From the NCBI RefSeq assembly GCF_030690345.1, contig NZ_JAUYGV010000006.1:1178001-1242000 (forward strand): DNA of 64,000 bases. The letters are read 5' to 3'. The position numbers and the translations under genes are program-made. Source of the stretch: Rheinheimera sp. Its GTDB lineage: Bacteria; Pseudomonadota; Gammaproteobacteria; Enterobacterales; Alteromonadaceae. Below are positions 16,804-23,972 of this stretch, piece by piece. Position 1 is the stretch's first letter, and each line of letters opens with the position of its first letter. Under the pieces are notes generated by a model. The model did not search any database and was not told where the DNA came from. It saw only the letters and a list, made by a program, of their open reading frames with translations.

Positions 16804-17880
16804 ATGAAATTTGCTCAGGGTCGTACCAGAGAGTCACAACGCCATACGCAGCAGGTACAGGCTGGCGTGGCAAGTAGCGCACTGCAACAAAGCCTGTTAC
16901 AACAGCAGCAGGCGCAGCAGCTTAGCGCTATTAAGCACAGCCCGCAGCAGTTGCTGCAGCGCAAACTGCTGCAAGGCGCAGTAAGCCAGCAAATGAGCGT
17001 GGAAGAAGAGCCGCTGCAGGGCAAGTTTGCAGTAGTGCAACAAGCAGCGCTGGAGGAGGAGGAACCACTGCAAGGCAAGTTTGCTGTAGTGCAACAGGCG
17101 GCGTTAGAGGAGGAAGAGCCGCTGCAAGGTAAGTTTGCAGTAGTGCAACAAGCAGCGTTGGACGAAGAAGAGCCCATGCAGGGAAAGTTTGAGCCTGCCG
17201 CCGTTACTCAGCGCCAGGCAGAAGCCAGCAGCAACAACACCGGCATGCCGGATCAGCTGAAAAGCGGCATCGAGAGTTTATCCGGCTATGCGATGGATGA
17301 TGTCAAAGTGCATTACAACTCCGCCAAACCGGCCCAAATGCAGGCGCATGCTTATGCACAGGGCTCCGATATCCATATAGCCCCGGGCCAGGAACAACAT
17401 CTACCACATGAAGCCTGGCACGTAGTGCAGCAAAAGCAGGGCAGGGTAAAAGCCACTACCCAGCTAAAAGGCGAAGCGATTAATGACGATCCGGGTTTAG
17501 AACATGAAGCCGATGTGATGGGGGCTAAGGCGTTGAGTTCTGCTGCAAAATCAGCAACGATGCCACAACTTAAGGCTATCCTGATACAACGCGCGCCTAT
17601 AGCGCAAATGGCATGGATCCCAATTATTAATAATGCAGCCAGACGGCATTATAACGATGGTTGGGGTGACTTATACAACATTACCAGCGATGGTGATTTG
17701 GAAGACGAAGTGGAGCAAAATGGTCCGGAAGAAGATGGTCAACAGAGCATTGATCTGGGGAGTTATGCGCATGCCGATGAGCATTTGGTAAGACCTTGTT
17801 ATGTTTTATTTAGAAATTGGCAAGGTGATCAAGGTGATGATATGAGCACTATTTATCATTGTGGTCCGGGTAATGGCTAA
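16804..17880 (+). CDS. DUF4157 (eCIS core) protein with N-terminal tandem repeats and unknown C-terminus
   Basis: A 358-residue protein. Residues about 67-130 contain three and a half copies of an 18-residue acidic/Gln unit (EEEPLQGKFAVVQQAALE). Residues about 148-250 are a DUF4157 domain: LKSGIESLSGYAMDDVKVHYNS, DIHIAPGQE, and the zinc-peptidase-like HEAWH at 202-206. DUF4157 is one of the best markers of eCIS loci and often precedes toxin domains. The last 90 residues, after LIQRAPIAQM, match nothing I recognise and could be a cargo domain. An 89-bp gap separates it from the upstream operon; GAGGA precedes the ATG. Base composition shifts to lower GC in the C-terminal part, suggesting exchange of this end. 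Confidence 0.85.
   Translation: MKFAQGRTRESQRHTQQVQAGVASSALQQSLLQQQQAQQLSAIKHSPQQLLQRKLLQGAVSQQMSVEEEPLQGKFAVVQQAALEEEEPLQGKFAVVQQAALEEEEPLQGKFAVVQQAALDEEEPMQGKFEPAAVTQRQAEASSNNTGMPDQLKSGIESLSGYAMDDVKVHYNSAKPAQMQAHAYAQGSDIHIAPGQEQHLPHEAWHVVQQKQGRVKATTQLKGEAINDDPGLEHEADVMGAKALSSAAKSATMPQLKAILIQRAPIAQMAWIPIINNAARRHYNDGWGDLYNITSDGDLEDEVEQNGPEEDGQQSIDLGSYAHADEHLVRPCYVLFRNWQGDQGDDMSTIYHCGPGNG
17002..17190 (+). repeat. 54-bp in-frame tandem repeat, about 3.5 copies
   Basis: Units begin at 17002, 17056 and 17110, with a half copy from 17164. Each encodes the 18-residue unit starting EEEPLQGKF. Copies differ mostly at synonymous positions, so the amino-acid sequence is held while the DNA drifts. The array lies between the Gln-rich N-terminus and the DUF4157 domain. 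Confidence 0.95.
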
Positions 17881-17944
17881 GTGCTAAGTGCCAGGCTTAC
17901 GTTTCGCAACATCGCTGACAGCGTACTTTTCGAATGGTAGCGCT

Positions 17945-18643
17945 TTAATTGTATTGGTTTGCATGAGCATTTACGGCATTGTTATAAAGGTCTATCGCAT
18001 TCTTCATTTGCCCCCTTCTGGTATTTAAATTTCCGGGAGTCTGTCCATGCGCATTTGTTTCTTCTGCGATACTGATTGCGTTTTCTGCGGTTGTATAGGT
18101 ATAAGTTTGCGATGCATGTCCGCCTGTGCTTACAGGACCCGTTCGCACCCCATACATTGTGGCCATGTTGGCCAGCTTCGGAGCAAATCCTCCCCAGCCT
18201 AAAGAATCTGCGTCGTCCCGATTTATTATTCTGGTAAGAATTCCTGCACGGATCTGAGCGCGCACACCTGCCAGTGAGCCTGCAACAGTAACACCCGAGT
18301 TGATGTCCCAAACCTGTTCCTCGACGTTTGAAATTAAAGTTTGAGCAACGTTAAGGCCATTCGCAATTTGGACTAGTTGATTCCATGTTTTCGCATCTGC
18401 GGCACTGAATGGCGCGCTTTCATAATGAAATAACTCGCGCTGTATAACTCCGGAAAATATTTGATGGGTATAATTAGTTTGCGGGCTACTATTCGCTATT
18501 CGCTGTAGTTTTCTCTGTGTGTTGGCTTCAGGCCGGTTACTTACAAGCTGGTATGCCGGTTTATTTTTATGTTGTTGGTGATATGTTGCATTTGCTACAA
18601 CCGAATTTTTGCTGTCCGATAATTTATTCGTATAACTATTCAT
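17945..18643 (-). CDS. Candidate eCIS cargo protein, unknown effector domain
   Basis: A 232-residue protein convergent with the DUF4157 gene. The first 85 residues are low-complexity and contain LVSNRPEANTQRKLQRIANSSPQ followed by GVIQRE. This NRPEA-x-x-QRKLQ-x-(I/M)-A-(N/D)-(N/S)-S-P-Q motif is one I know from N-termini of proteins encoded beside eCIS DUF4157 genes. The remaining 150 residues (VWDINSGVTVAGSLAGVRAQIRAG, then GWGGFAPKLANMATMYG) resemble no family I recognise. I take the ATG at 18643 because GGAG lies 8 bases upstream; an ATG at 18688 lacks a ribosome site. Cargo function is inferred from the motif and position. Confidence 0.6.
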   Translation of the reverse strand: MNSYTNKLSDSKNSVVANATYHQQHKNKPAYQLVSNRPEANTQRKLQRIANSSPQTNYTHQIFSGVIQRELFHYESAPFSAADAKTWNQLVQIANGLNVAQTLISNVEEQVWDINSGVTVAGSLAGVRAQIRAGILTRIINRDDADSLGWGGFAPKLANMATMYGVRTGPVSTGGHASQTYTYTTAENAISIAEETNAHGQTPGNLNTRRGQMKNAIDLYNNAVNAHANQYN

Positions 18644-19023
18644 TGTTGCAGCTCCAATTTTATTAGGCTGTTCCTGTCGTTGCGTCATTGCTGTCTGCTT
18701 AGGCTGAACAGGCCTTAACAGGGATAATACTCAAAAATTTTTCTTAGCGTTTTAGTCACTAAAAGTAGTTGGCTATAAATGAGAAAGCAATGCGCAATGA
18801 AGATTAAGCATTACATATTAAAACAGGCTGGCGGCTATGCTTGGAAAAGATATTTAGTGTCTTTTAACTTCGCTTGTAGATGCGGTAGTACATACTCTGT
18901 CAAATAAACCTTTATATAAAGTATTTGAATTTTGTAACGAAAACAGCGACATTGTAGCTGATAACACTCGTTTGCTAATTCTTATGTTTAATTGCAATGG
19001 AATAACCCTGGTCAGAAGGAACC
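18644..19023. other. Intergenic region between candidate cargo gene and DUF2167 gene
   Basis: About 380 bp, AT-rich, with no convincing reading frame. It holds the divergent promoters of both flanking genes. The interrupted palindrome TTTTAGTCACTAAAA at 18750-18764 (7-base arms around one base) lies about 107 bp upstream of the cargo start and could be an operator, but nothing else supports this. Confidence 0.4.
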
Positions 19024-19950
19024 ATGATGAAATTTAGCCTCGCTTTAACTGCTTGTTTTATGTTGTTAGCCCCGTTGAGCTATGCCAGCGCAGATGAAAC
19101 TGTTGTGCCACAGGATGAGGCGGCGCAGCAGCAAGCCGAATATGAGCAATGGGCCGGGCAAATTCTGGCATCATTGCAGAAACAGCAGGGCAAAATTGCG
19201 CTGCCCGGAACCGGTGCCACCCTGACCATTCCTGATGAATTTTATTTTTTGTCCGCCAAAGATGCTGAAACAGTGTTGGTTGATGTGTGGGGCAATCCGC
19301 CTGGACAAAATGTGCTGGGAATGATTTTCCCGGCTAATGTGACACCGTTTGAAGCGGAGTCGTGGGCGGTTACGGTGGAATATGAACAAGACGGCTATGT
19401 ATCTGATGAGGATGCGGCAGAGATTGATTATCAGGAAATGCTGCAGCAAATGAAACAGGATACGGCGGACGCAAGTAAAGAGCGGGTGAAACAAGGTTAT
19501 GAACCTATCTCGCTGGTTGGTTGGGCCGCCACACCGTTTTATGATCAGGCGGCGCATAAGCTGCACTGGGCTAAAGAGATCCGGTTTGGCGACAATGAAG
19601 TTAATACCCTGAATTACAATATTCGCGTGCTGGGGCGCAAAGGCGTATTGGTACTGAACTTTATCGCCGGTATGGAACAATTGCCGGAAATTAACCAGAA
19701 TCTGGATACAGTGCTGGCGCTGGCAGCGTTTGATGCCGGGGCAACTTATACGGATTTCAATCCGGAGCTGGACCAGGTTGCGGCTTATGGTATAGGTGCT
19801 TTAGTGGCCGGTAAGGTGCTGGCAAAAACCGGTTTTCTGGCGCTGGCGTTGGTGTTTTTAAAGAAGTTTGGTGTCTTTATTTTGCTTGGTCTTGGGGTAT
19901 TGCTGCGTAAATTGTTTGCTAAGAAGCCATCGCCAACCACACCAGATTGA
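19024..19950 (+). CDS. DUF2167 family membrane-anchored protein
   Basis: A 308-residue protein with a signal peptide (about residues 1-22, ending SYASA) and a C-terminal hydrophobic stretch (about 255-300, FLALALVFLKKFGVFILLGLGVLLRKLF). The middle contains DUF2167 features: TIPDEFYFL, VWGNPP, GMIFP, YEQDGYVSDEDA.EIDY, GWA..P.YD...HKLHWAKEIRFG and LNYNIRVLGRKGVLVLNFIA. The family occurs widely in Proteobacteria; its function is not established. AGAAGGA precedes the tandem ATGs at 19024/19027. The gene ends before a strong hairpin terminator. Confidence 0.85.
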   Translation: MMKFSLALTACFMLLAPLSYASADETVVPQDEAAQQQAEYEQWAGQILASLQKQQGKIALPGTGATLTIPDEFYFLSAKDAETVLVDVWGNPPGQNVLGMIFPANVTPFEAESWAVTVEYEQDGYVSDEDAAEIDYQEMLQQMKQDTADASKERVKQGYEPISLVGWAATPFYDQAAHKLHWAKEIRFGDNEVNTLNYNIRVLGRKGVLVLNFIAGMEQLPEINQNLDTVLALAAFDAGATYTDFNPELDQVAAYGIGALVAGKVLAKTGFLALALVFLKKFGVFILLGLGVLLRKLFAKKPSPTTPD

Positions 19951-19976
19951 GGCTTAGCTGTGACTTTGTAAATGAT

Positions 19977-20003
19977 AAAGCCCGGCTGCTGCGCCGGGCT
20001 TTT
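19977..20003. terminator. Rho-independent terminator after the DUF2167 gene, probably bidirectional
   Basis: AAAGCCCGG (19977-19985) pairs with CCGGGCTTT (19994-20002) around an 8-base loop, with T residues following. The A-run on the other side allows it to serve the convergent gene at 20050 too. Confidence 0.85.
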
Positions 20004-20049
20004 AATTACAAGCATTTATCGCTCAGTGTTTTTTGCCGCTTCGCACTGA

Positions 20050-20487
20050 CTATTTCCAATATTCAATAATTTGCGTCACTTTATCATGACGAAATTCAAA
20101 TACCGCCAGATGGTGTTTCACTACGCCTTTATGCACTTCCTGTCGTTCTACGGCGATAGCGTTATAGCCCGGCATTTGCGCAACAATGCGATAGCGTGGT
20201 TCGGTTTTATCGTATTTGCCCATGTCTAACAATCGTACCGTATTGGCATACAGCTTTTCTTTACTGTAGTTGCCGCCATAGACATCGTGGCGGTAAACAA
20301 AGTCATCAGTATAGTGCGCAAACAGTTTATCAACATCAGCGCGGCTGGAGCCTTGCAGCATCACCTGATTTTGTAACGTGGTAATCTCTGTCACTTTTGC
20401 CTTTAATTCATCAGCAGATAACACCGGTAGCTCCGAGGCATTGGCGCTGGCCAGCAGCAGGCATAAAGCGCTAACTAATGCTTTCAT
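20050..20487 (-). CDS. Exported NTF2-like (SnoaL-type) protein
   Basis: A 145-residue protein: signal peptide (MKALVSALCLLLASANA) followed by an NTF2-like cone fold (LFAHYTDDFVYRHDVYGGNYSKEKLYANTVRLL...AVERQEVHKGVVKHHLAVFEFRHDKVTQIIEYW). The final F-x-F-x-x-(D/G)-K-(V/I)-x-x-I-x-E-Y/W is typical of SnoaL/NTF2 proteins. Ligand or activity cannot be told. An AGGAGG ribosome site 5 bases upstream decides the ATG at 20487 rather than the longer open frame. Confidence 0.7.
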   Translation of the reverse strand: MKALVSALCLLLASANASELPVLSADELKAKVTEITTLQNQVMLQGSSRADVDKLFAHYTDDFVYRHDVYGGNYSKEKLYANTVRLLDMGKYDKTEPRYRIVAQMPGYNAIAVERQEVHKGVVKHHLAVFEFRHDKVTQIIEYWK

Positions 20488-20756
20488 AAAATCCTCCTTG
20501 TTGTTTAAACCAGTAGAACGTATTGCTGCGACTGGCATTGTCGGGCTGGTATCAGCGGCCGGGTATTTGGGATAAAGGTGCTTTGTGGCGTCGTTAAAAT
20601 AACGCCCAATAACAGAAAAAGAGGTAGGAGCTAATAATCACTATCTATTACACAGGTCACTGAAATATAATAGATTAGCTAAAGTTAACTTAAATTGTCT
20701 CCGACTCCTTTTTCCGACCCCTTTTTCACTTTGCCGGGATAGGGGCCGGCTTATTG

Positions 20757-21227
20757 TCAGATGCCGCAAGCTGTGCCGAAGGTTTTATATAGTCTTTCTT
20801 TGCCGCCCGCTTGCAGGCTCAGGTCAACATGCCGATCATCCGACTCGCTGTACTCTGTGAAATTGAACTGGCTTATTATCGTCAGCGTGGCGCTGATATT
20901 GTCTGCTGCATAGCGGGTGCCGGAATTATCAATATCGCTTTGCTGCAATGTATGCAAACTGCCGGCAATCTTGATATAGAGCACTTGATCTATTTCCACG
21001 GCGATGGGAGAGGTTTTAGTCATGGCTTGATAATGTTCATCCGCCGGCAGTAAAACACAGCGATAGTTTTCATTACCGCCGCTACTGCGGTATTCCGCCA
21101 CTGCTTCACGGTAGCTGATGGGTTCAAGCTCAATGGCAGTGCAACCCGCCCAATAACCACAGCACAAGATAGATATCAGTACCTGGCTGACAACAGGGTT
21201 ACCGGCAGGCGCTGGTTTACCGCTCAT
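20757..21227 (-). CDS. Hypothetical lipoprotein-like protein
   Basis: A 156-residue protein of no family I recognise. The N-terminus is hydrophobic (VVSQVLISILCCGYWAGC), with WAGC a possible but imperfect lipobox. The body is a mixed soluble domain with VEIDQVLYIKIAGSLHTLQ and LTIISQFNFTEYSESDDRHVDLSLQAGGKERLY, and ends CGI. The ATG at 21227 is favoured over a TTG at 21320, but neither has a good ribosome site. It stands alone between longer intergenic stretches. Confidence 0.45.
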   Translation of the reverse strand: MSGKPAPAGNPVVSQVLISILCCGYWAGCTAIELEPISYREAVAEYRSSGGNENYRCVLLPADEHYQAMTKTSPIAVEIDQVLYIKIAGSLHTLQQSDIDNSGTRYAADNISATLTIISQFNFTEYSESDDRHVDLSLQAGGKERLYKTFGTACGI

Positions 21228-21369
21228 AACGCTGCGTACCGGATGTGTGCAAAAAAACGCATAACGAACACTCTGTAAATAAAGTGCTGCTATTGTTACA
21301 GAGCGGACCGCTTTGCTCAATAACTGATTTTAAGGCAACAAGCTGATGCGGCTTAACCGCTAAAACAGC

Positions 21370-21556
21370 ACCTCTCGTTCAACAAATCATCCACCAGCGT
21401 AGAGGCGCCAGCGGCAACATCAATAATGGCAGCAGTTTTTGCCACACCGCTGTCGCGGATGAGCTTTAGTGACTGCTTTGCATGCGGCTGAAACCAGCTG
21501 ATTTCAGTTGCGTCTTTTGTGTTATAGACTTTTTCTCAATGATCTTTAGCGTGCAT
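21370..21556 (-). pseudogene. Class I SAM-dependent methyltransferase remnant
   Basis: Reading the minus strand from an ATG at 21556 (preceded by GGGAGC) gives MHAKDH, an in-frame TGA at 21538-21536, then EKVYNTKDATEISWFQPHA, LKLIRDSGVAKTAAIIDVAAGASTLVDDLL. This is the N-terminus of a known methyltransferase group (HWEKVYxTK...SWFQPH...IIDVGGGASTLVDDLL). The TGA stands where W is expected, the SAM-binding IIDVGGGAS has become IIDVAAGAS, and homology stops after about 60 codons near 21370. It is therefore a truncated, inactive relic. Confidence 0.75.
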
Positions 21557-21717
21557 GGCGCTTGCTCCCTGATATGTGTTTGTTGCAGGCTATCTCCTGG
21601 CAATCATGATGACAGATGAAGCAGGCTGTCTTGCTGATGGACAAACAGACTGGCCGCTAACGCGGCCAGAAGAGCGGTTTTACCTATTGACTCCGGGAAG
21701 GCTCATATGTGTTAGTT

Positions 21718-22959
21718 TTATTCCGGCTTAACATACAAGAAATAGAACACAAATAAGCACTTAATCAAATGATTCAGTTTGTGCATCTCTCTATAAGCCA
21801 ACAATATTTTCCGGCTAAAATCTAGAAAATACATTTCTTCGGATTTCTCCTGCTTGATACCTTCTTTCCTAGGAAAGTAGGTTAGCTTTTGACTTACATC
21901 ATCGTATTCCGCTTTGAAATGAGCAATTGAATTTCGCAACTGGTTGTCAGCCACTTCTTTCGATATTGAATGCCAGGGATTATCCAAAAGATCAAGTTTT
22001 TGACCGAATGCCACATCGGCATATTGATTCAATGATTTAGGCACCTTCATATTCCCTATGGGTGCAAAAGAATTATGATCACCTCTTTTCTCCAAGTTAT
22101 TAACAGCTGCGATCAAAACAAGCTGTCGAGATAATACCTCGGATATGTCTTTATATAGGTCTTTTATTTCTTCAAAATCATGCGAAGACACTCGATAAGC
22201 CATTCTTGAATTTTCATATGTATTGTCAAAGTCAAGAAAAAGAGCGGGCCTTAATATAAGCTCAAAGTCTAATATCTTAGGGTATAACTGCAAGCAATCA
22301 TCTTGTAGGTTTTTCAAGAAACCAGAATCGACTAGCTCCACAAGTAGTTTTTCGAATTCTGTTCTTTTATTTTCAGCGAACCATATGATCTTTTGCGTAT
22401 AGCCTTCAACAGTTTCAAGATTCTTTGTTGGCTCATTGAATGGAGAAAAACATCTTTCAAGAAGGTGGTATAACGCGTAGTTTTGATCAATTTTCTTTTT
22501 GCAGTTGATGTCAGCTTCTAAGAAAGACAAAATCCTTTTACGATATAGCTTGTCCTTATCATTTCGATATAGCTTAATTATCTTTTTTATTTCTGGTGCT
22601 CTTTCAGAAATCTCATTCATCGTATTCACGCGAAAAGCATGAATTTGCATATTTTCATGACCACACCTTCGCGATGCCATCATGAAGGGGGTCATACCCA
22701 TTACATACTTACCAAAAGAAACAGGAAAGTCCAAGTGCAAGTCAACAAATGCAGTTTCGGAGTCGAAAGGTCCTTTTGCTTCTATTTGGCTTGCCCCCTT
22801 AATGGTTATTCCTTGGCCTATGTTTACGTTAATATCTATTGGCGATAGGCACTCTTCGCAGACAAATCGCAAGGGCTGAACCCTTCGGTTAGACATCCCG
22901 ACCCTACAATTTGTGACCGTATTACAATCATTACAAACTAGTGACATATTGATATTCAT
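21718..22959 (-). CDS. Zinc-ribbon protein with HEPN-like Rx4H motif, integron-cassette-associated
   Basis: A 413-residue protein. The N-terminus has two CxxC pairs (C9/C12 and C34/C37), forming a probable zinc ribbon. The C-terminal third is helical and contains RNSIAHFKAEYD; R342 to H347 fits the Rx4-6H signature of HEPN RNases, with the polar Asn after Arg that is common there. The central region is helical and unassigned. The gene is much richer in A+T than the surrounding core genes and begins 26 bp beyond an attC-like site, so I infer it arrived as (part of) an integron cassette. Function unknown; an RNase toxin or defence role is only a hypothesis. Confidence 0.55.
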   Translation of the reverse strand: MNINMSLVCNDCNTVTNCRVGMSNRRVQPLRFVCEECLSPIDINVNIGQGITIKGASQIEAKGPFDSETAFVDLHLDFPVSFGKYVMGMTPFMMASRRCGHENMQIHAFRVNTMNEISERAPEIKKIIKLYRNDKDKLYRKRILSFLEADINCKKKIDQNYALYHLLERCFSPFNEPTKNLETVEGYTQKIIWFAENKRTEFEKLLVELVDSGFLKNLQDDCLQLYPKILDFELILRPALFLDFDNTYENSRMAYRVSSHDFEEIKDLYKDISEVLSRQLVLIAAVNNLEKRGDHNSFAPIGNMKVPKSLNQYADVAFGQKLDLLDNPWHSISKEVADNQLRNSIAHFKAEYDDVSQKLTYFPRKEGIKQEKSEEMYFLDFSRKILLAYREMHKLNHLIKCLFVFYFLYVKPE

Positions 22960-22984
22960 CGACGTGTATCCTTACTACCGAAAA

Positions 22985-23053
22985 CTAATGCCCGCATTTT
23001 CGGCTGGTTTGGAGCGCAGCGGACGACCAGTCCGACAAAATGCGCTGGTTAGC
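22985..23053 (-). mobile_element. Integron attC-like recombination site
   Basis: An imperfect inverted repeat of about 69 bp. The arm at 22990-23007 (GCCCGCATTTTCGGCTGG) pairs with the arm at 23027-23048 except for two extra unpaired bases in the second arm, the extrahelical-base feature of attC sites; the outer ends CTAA and TTAG also pair. The spacer TTTGGAGCGCAGCGGACGA is of the type seen in chromosomal-integron attC sites. It lies 1 bp after the stop of the gene at 23055 and 25 bp before the start of the next, the standard position between cassettes. No integrase gene lies in the window. Confidence 0.75.
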
Positions 23054-23054
23054 T

Positions 23055-23684
23055 TTACCTACGACCAGAGCCCGGCATCCTACTTGACCTAGAAGGGGAA
23101 GGAGTTGGTGGATCTGGAGTTACCTCAGGTGTCAGGTCTAATCCTAATTCCTGCCCTAACTCTGCAAGGCTAATACACTTTACGATCTGGTTTTTACTAT
23201 TAATTCCTGCAACTAAACCATATGATTCAAAACCTAAGCCTCCACCTGACCCATCACTAGCTTTTTTGAATGAAGTAAAGTCTTTCACATATGCAAAAAA
23301 CTCTTCTCCTCCCAACCCAGAAGCTAGCATTGCCTCGACACTATTTGTAGGTTTTCTAGAAAAGTAAGTGGTAGCTGACACTCCAAAATTTGGTTTCTCA
23401 CTATTTTCATCTTCAAAAATTGCGCCATATACTAAAAAATGGTGTGAGTCATTATCTTGAAAGCGTTCCTTGGCTTTTGCAAAGTCACTGAACTTACCCT
23501 CTTCACTTTTTAGGCTATCGACATTATTTTTAAACTCAATCAGTACCCACTTGTTGTCTTTGGCAAAAATTGAGTCTCCAGCCTTTTCTTCATTGCCGTC
23601 CAATGGAGCTATAACCATCGAATCCCCAATACAGTTACGAATAAAAAAGTATTCAACCGTTTTTTCCCACCACTTCAAACTCAT
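23055..23684 (-). CDS. Putative PD-(D/E)XK nuclease-like protein, integron cassette gene
   Basis: A 209-residue protein of no family I recognise. The segment GDSIFAKDNKWVLIEFKNN places D37, E50 and K52 in the D-x(n)-E-x-K order of PD-(D/E)XK nucleases, with the hydrophobic WVLIEFK strand typical of the core. The middle contains HHFLVYGAIF and a glycine-rich GLGGEEFFAY; the end is Pro/Ser-rich and basic. Its stop lies directly at the attC-like site, so it is the coding part of a cassette. AGGAAT lies upstream of the ATG. Nuclease activity is inferred from three residues and should be treated as tentative. Confidence 0.5.
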   Translation of the reverse strand: MSLKWWEKTVEYFFIRNCIGDSMVIAPLDGNEEKAGDSIFAKDNKWVLIEFKNNVDSLKSEEGKFSDFAKAKERFQDNDSHHFLVYGAIFEDENSEKPNFGVSATTYFSRKPTNSVEAMLASGLGGEEFFAYVKDFTSFKKASDGSGGGLGFESYGLVAGINSKNQIVKCISLAELGQELGLDLTPEVTPDPPTPSPSRSSRMPGSGRR

Positions 23685-23742
23685 CTGTATTCCTTTTTCA
23701 AATTGGCAAACGCAAAACTTGATGTAAAGCTAACGCTAATTC

Positions 23743-23910
23743 GGCGGGTCGACCTGTAGTTAAACACGGGTCAACCCGTCTTTGTAAATTTAATGTATAG
23801 AACACTACACCGCTTATTCATTATTTACAACAACTTATAGGTACAGCTAATAGCTGTGCTGGCGACAAATACGGGTTAACCCGTCTAATAAAGCACAGGT
23901 AGCTATTAGC
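23743..23910. repeat. Two related palindromic stem-loops containing ACGGGTYAACCCGT
   Basis: Structure 1: GGCGGGTCGACC (23743-23754) pairs with GGTCAACCCGTC (23769-23780) with one mismatch and one G:U; the near-palindrome ACGGGTCAACCCGT is at 23766-23779. Structure 2: the perfect 14-base palindrome ACGGGTTAACCCGT (23871-23884) is enclosed by GTGCT/AGCAC (23856-23860, 23892-23896) and GCTAATAGCT/AGCTATTAGC (23846-23855, 23901-23910), with an AGGT bulge. They lie in the AT-rich gap between the cassette gene and the channel gene. Confidence 0.8.
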
Positions 23911-23972
23911 AGCGTATTGGTTATAAACACAGCGATTAAATTTGCGGTTATATGGGTACAAAGCTGCAGCCA

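Noticed and set aside
16815..17177. Antisense open frame rich in Ser/Cys across the 54-bp repeats
   Set aside because: It is the reverse complement of the in-frame repeats of the DUF4157 gene and has no ribosome site or family match.
1..18688. Prophage with integrase, terminase or lysis genes, or a T6SS
   Set aside because: None of the head, packaging, lysis, integrase, TssJLM or ClpV genes appears; DUF4157, CIS_TMP-type and Afp15-like genes indicate eCIS instead.
21650..21672. Possible second attC site or terminator (TGGCCGC-TAAC-GCGGCCA) after the HEPN-like gene
   Set aside because: A short perfect hairpin without the long bulged arms of attC and without a T-run; evidence too weak for either call.
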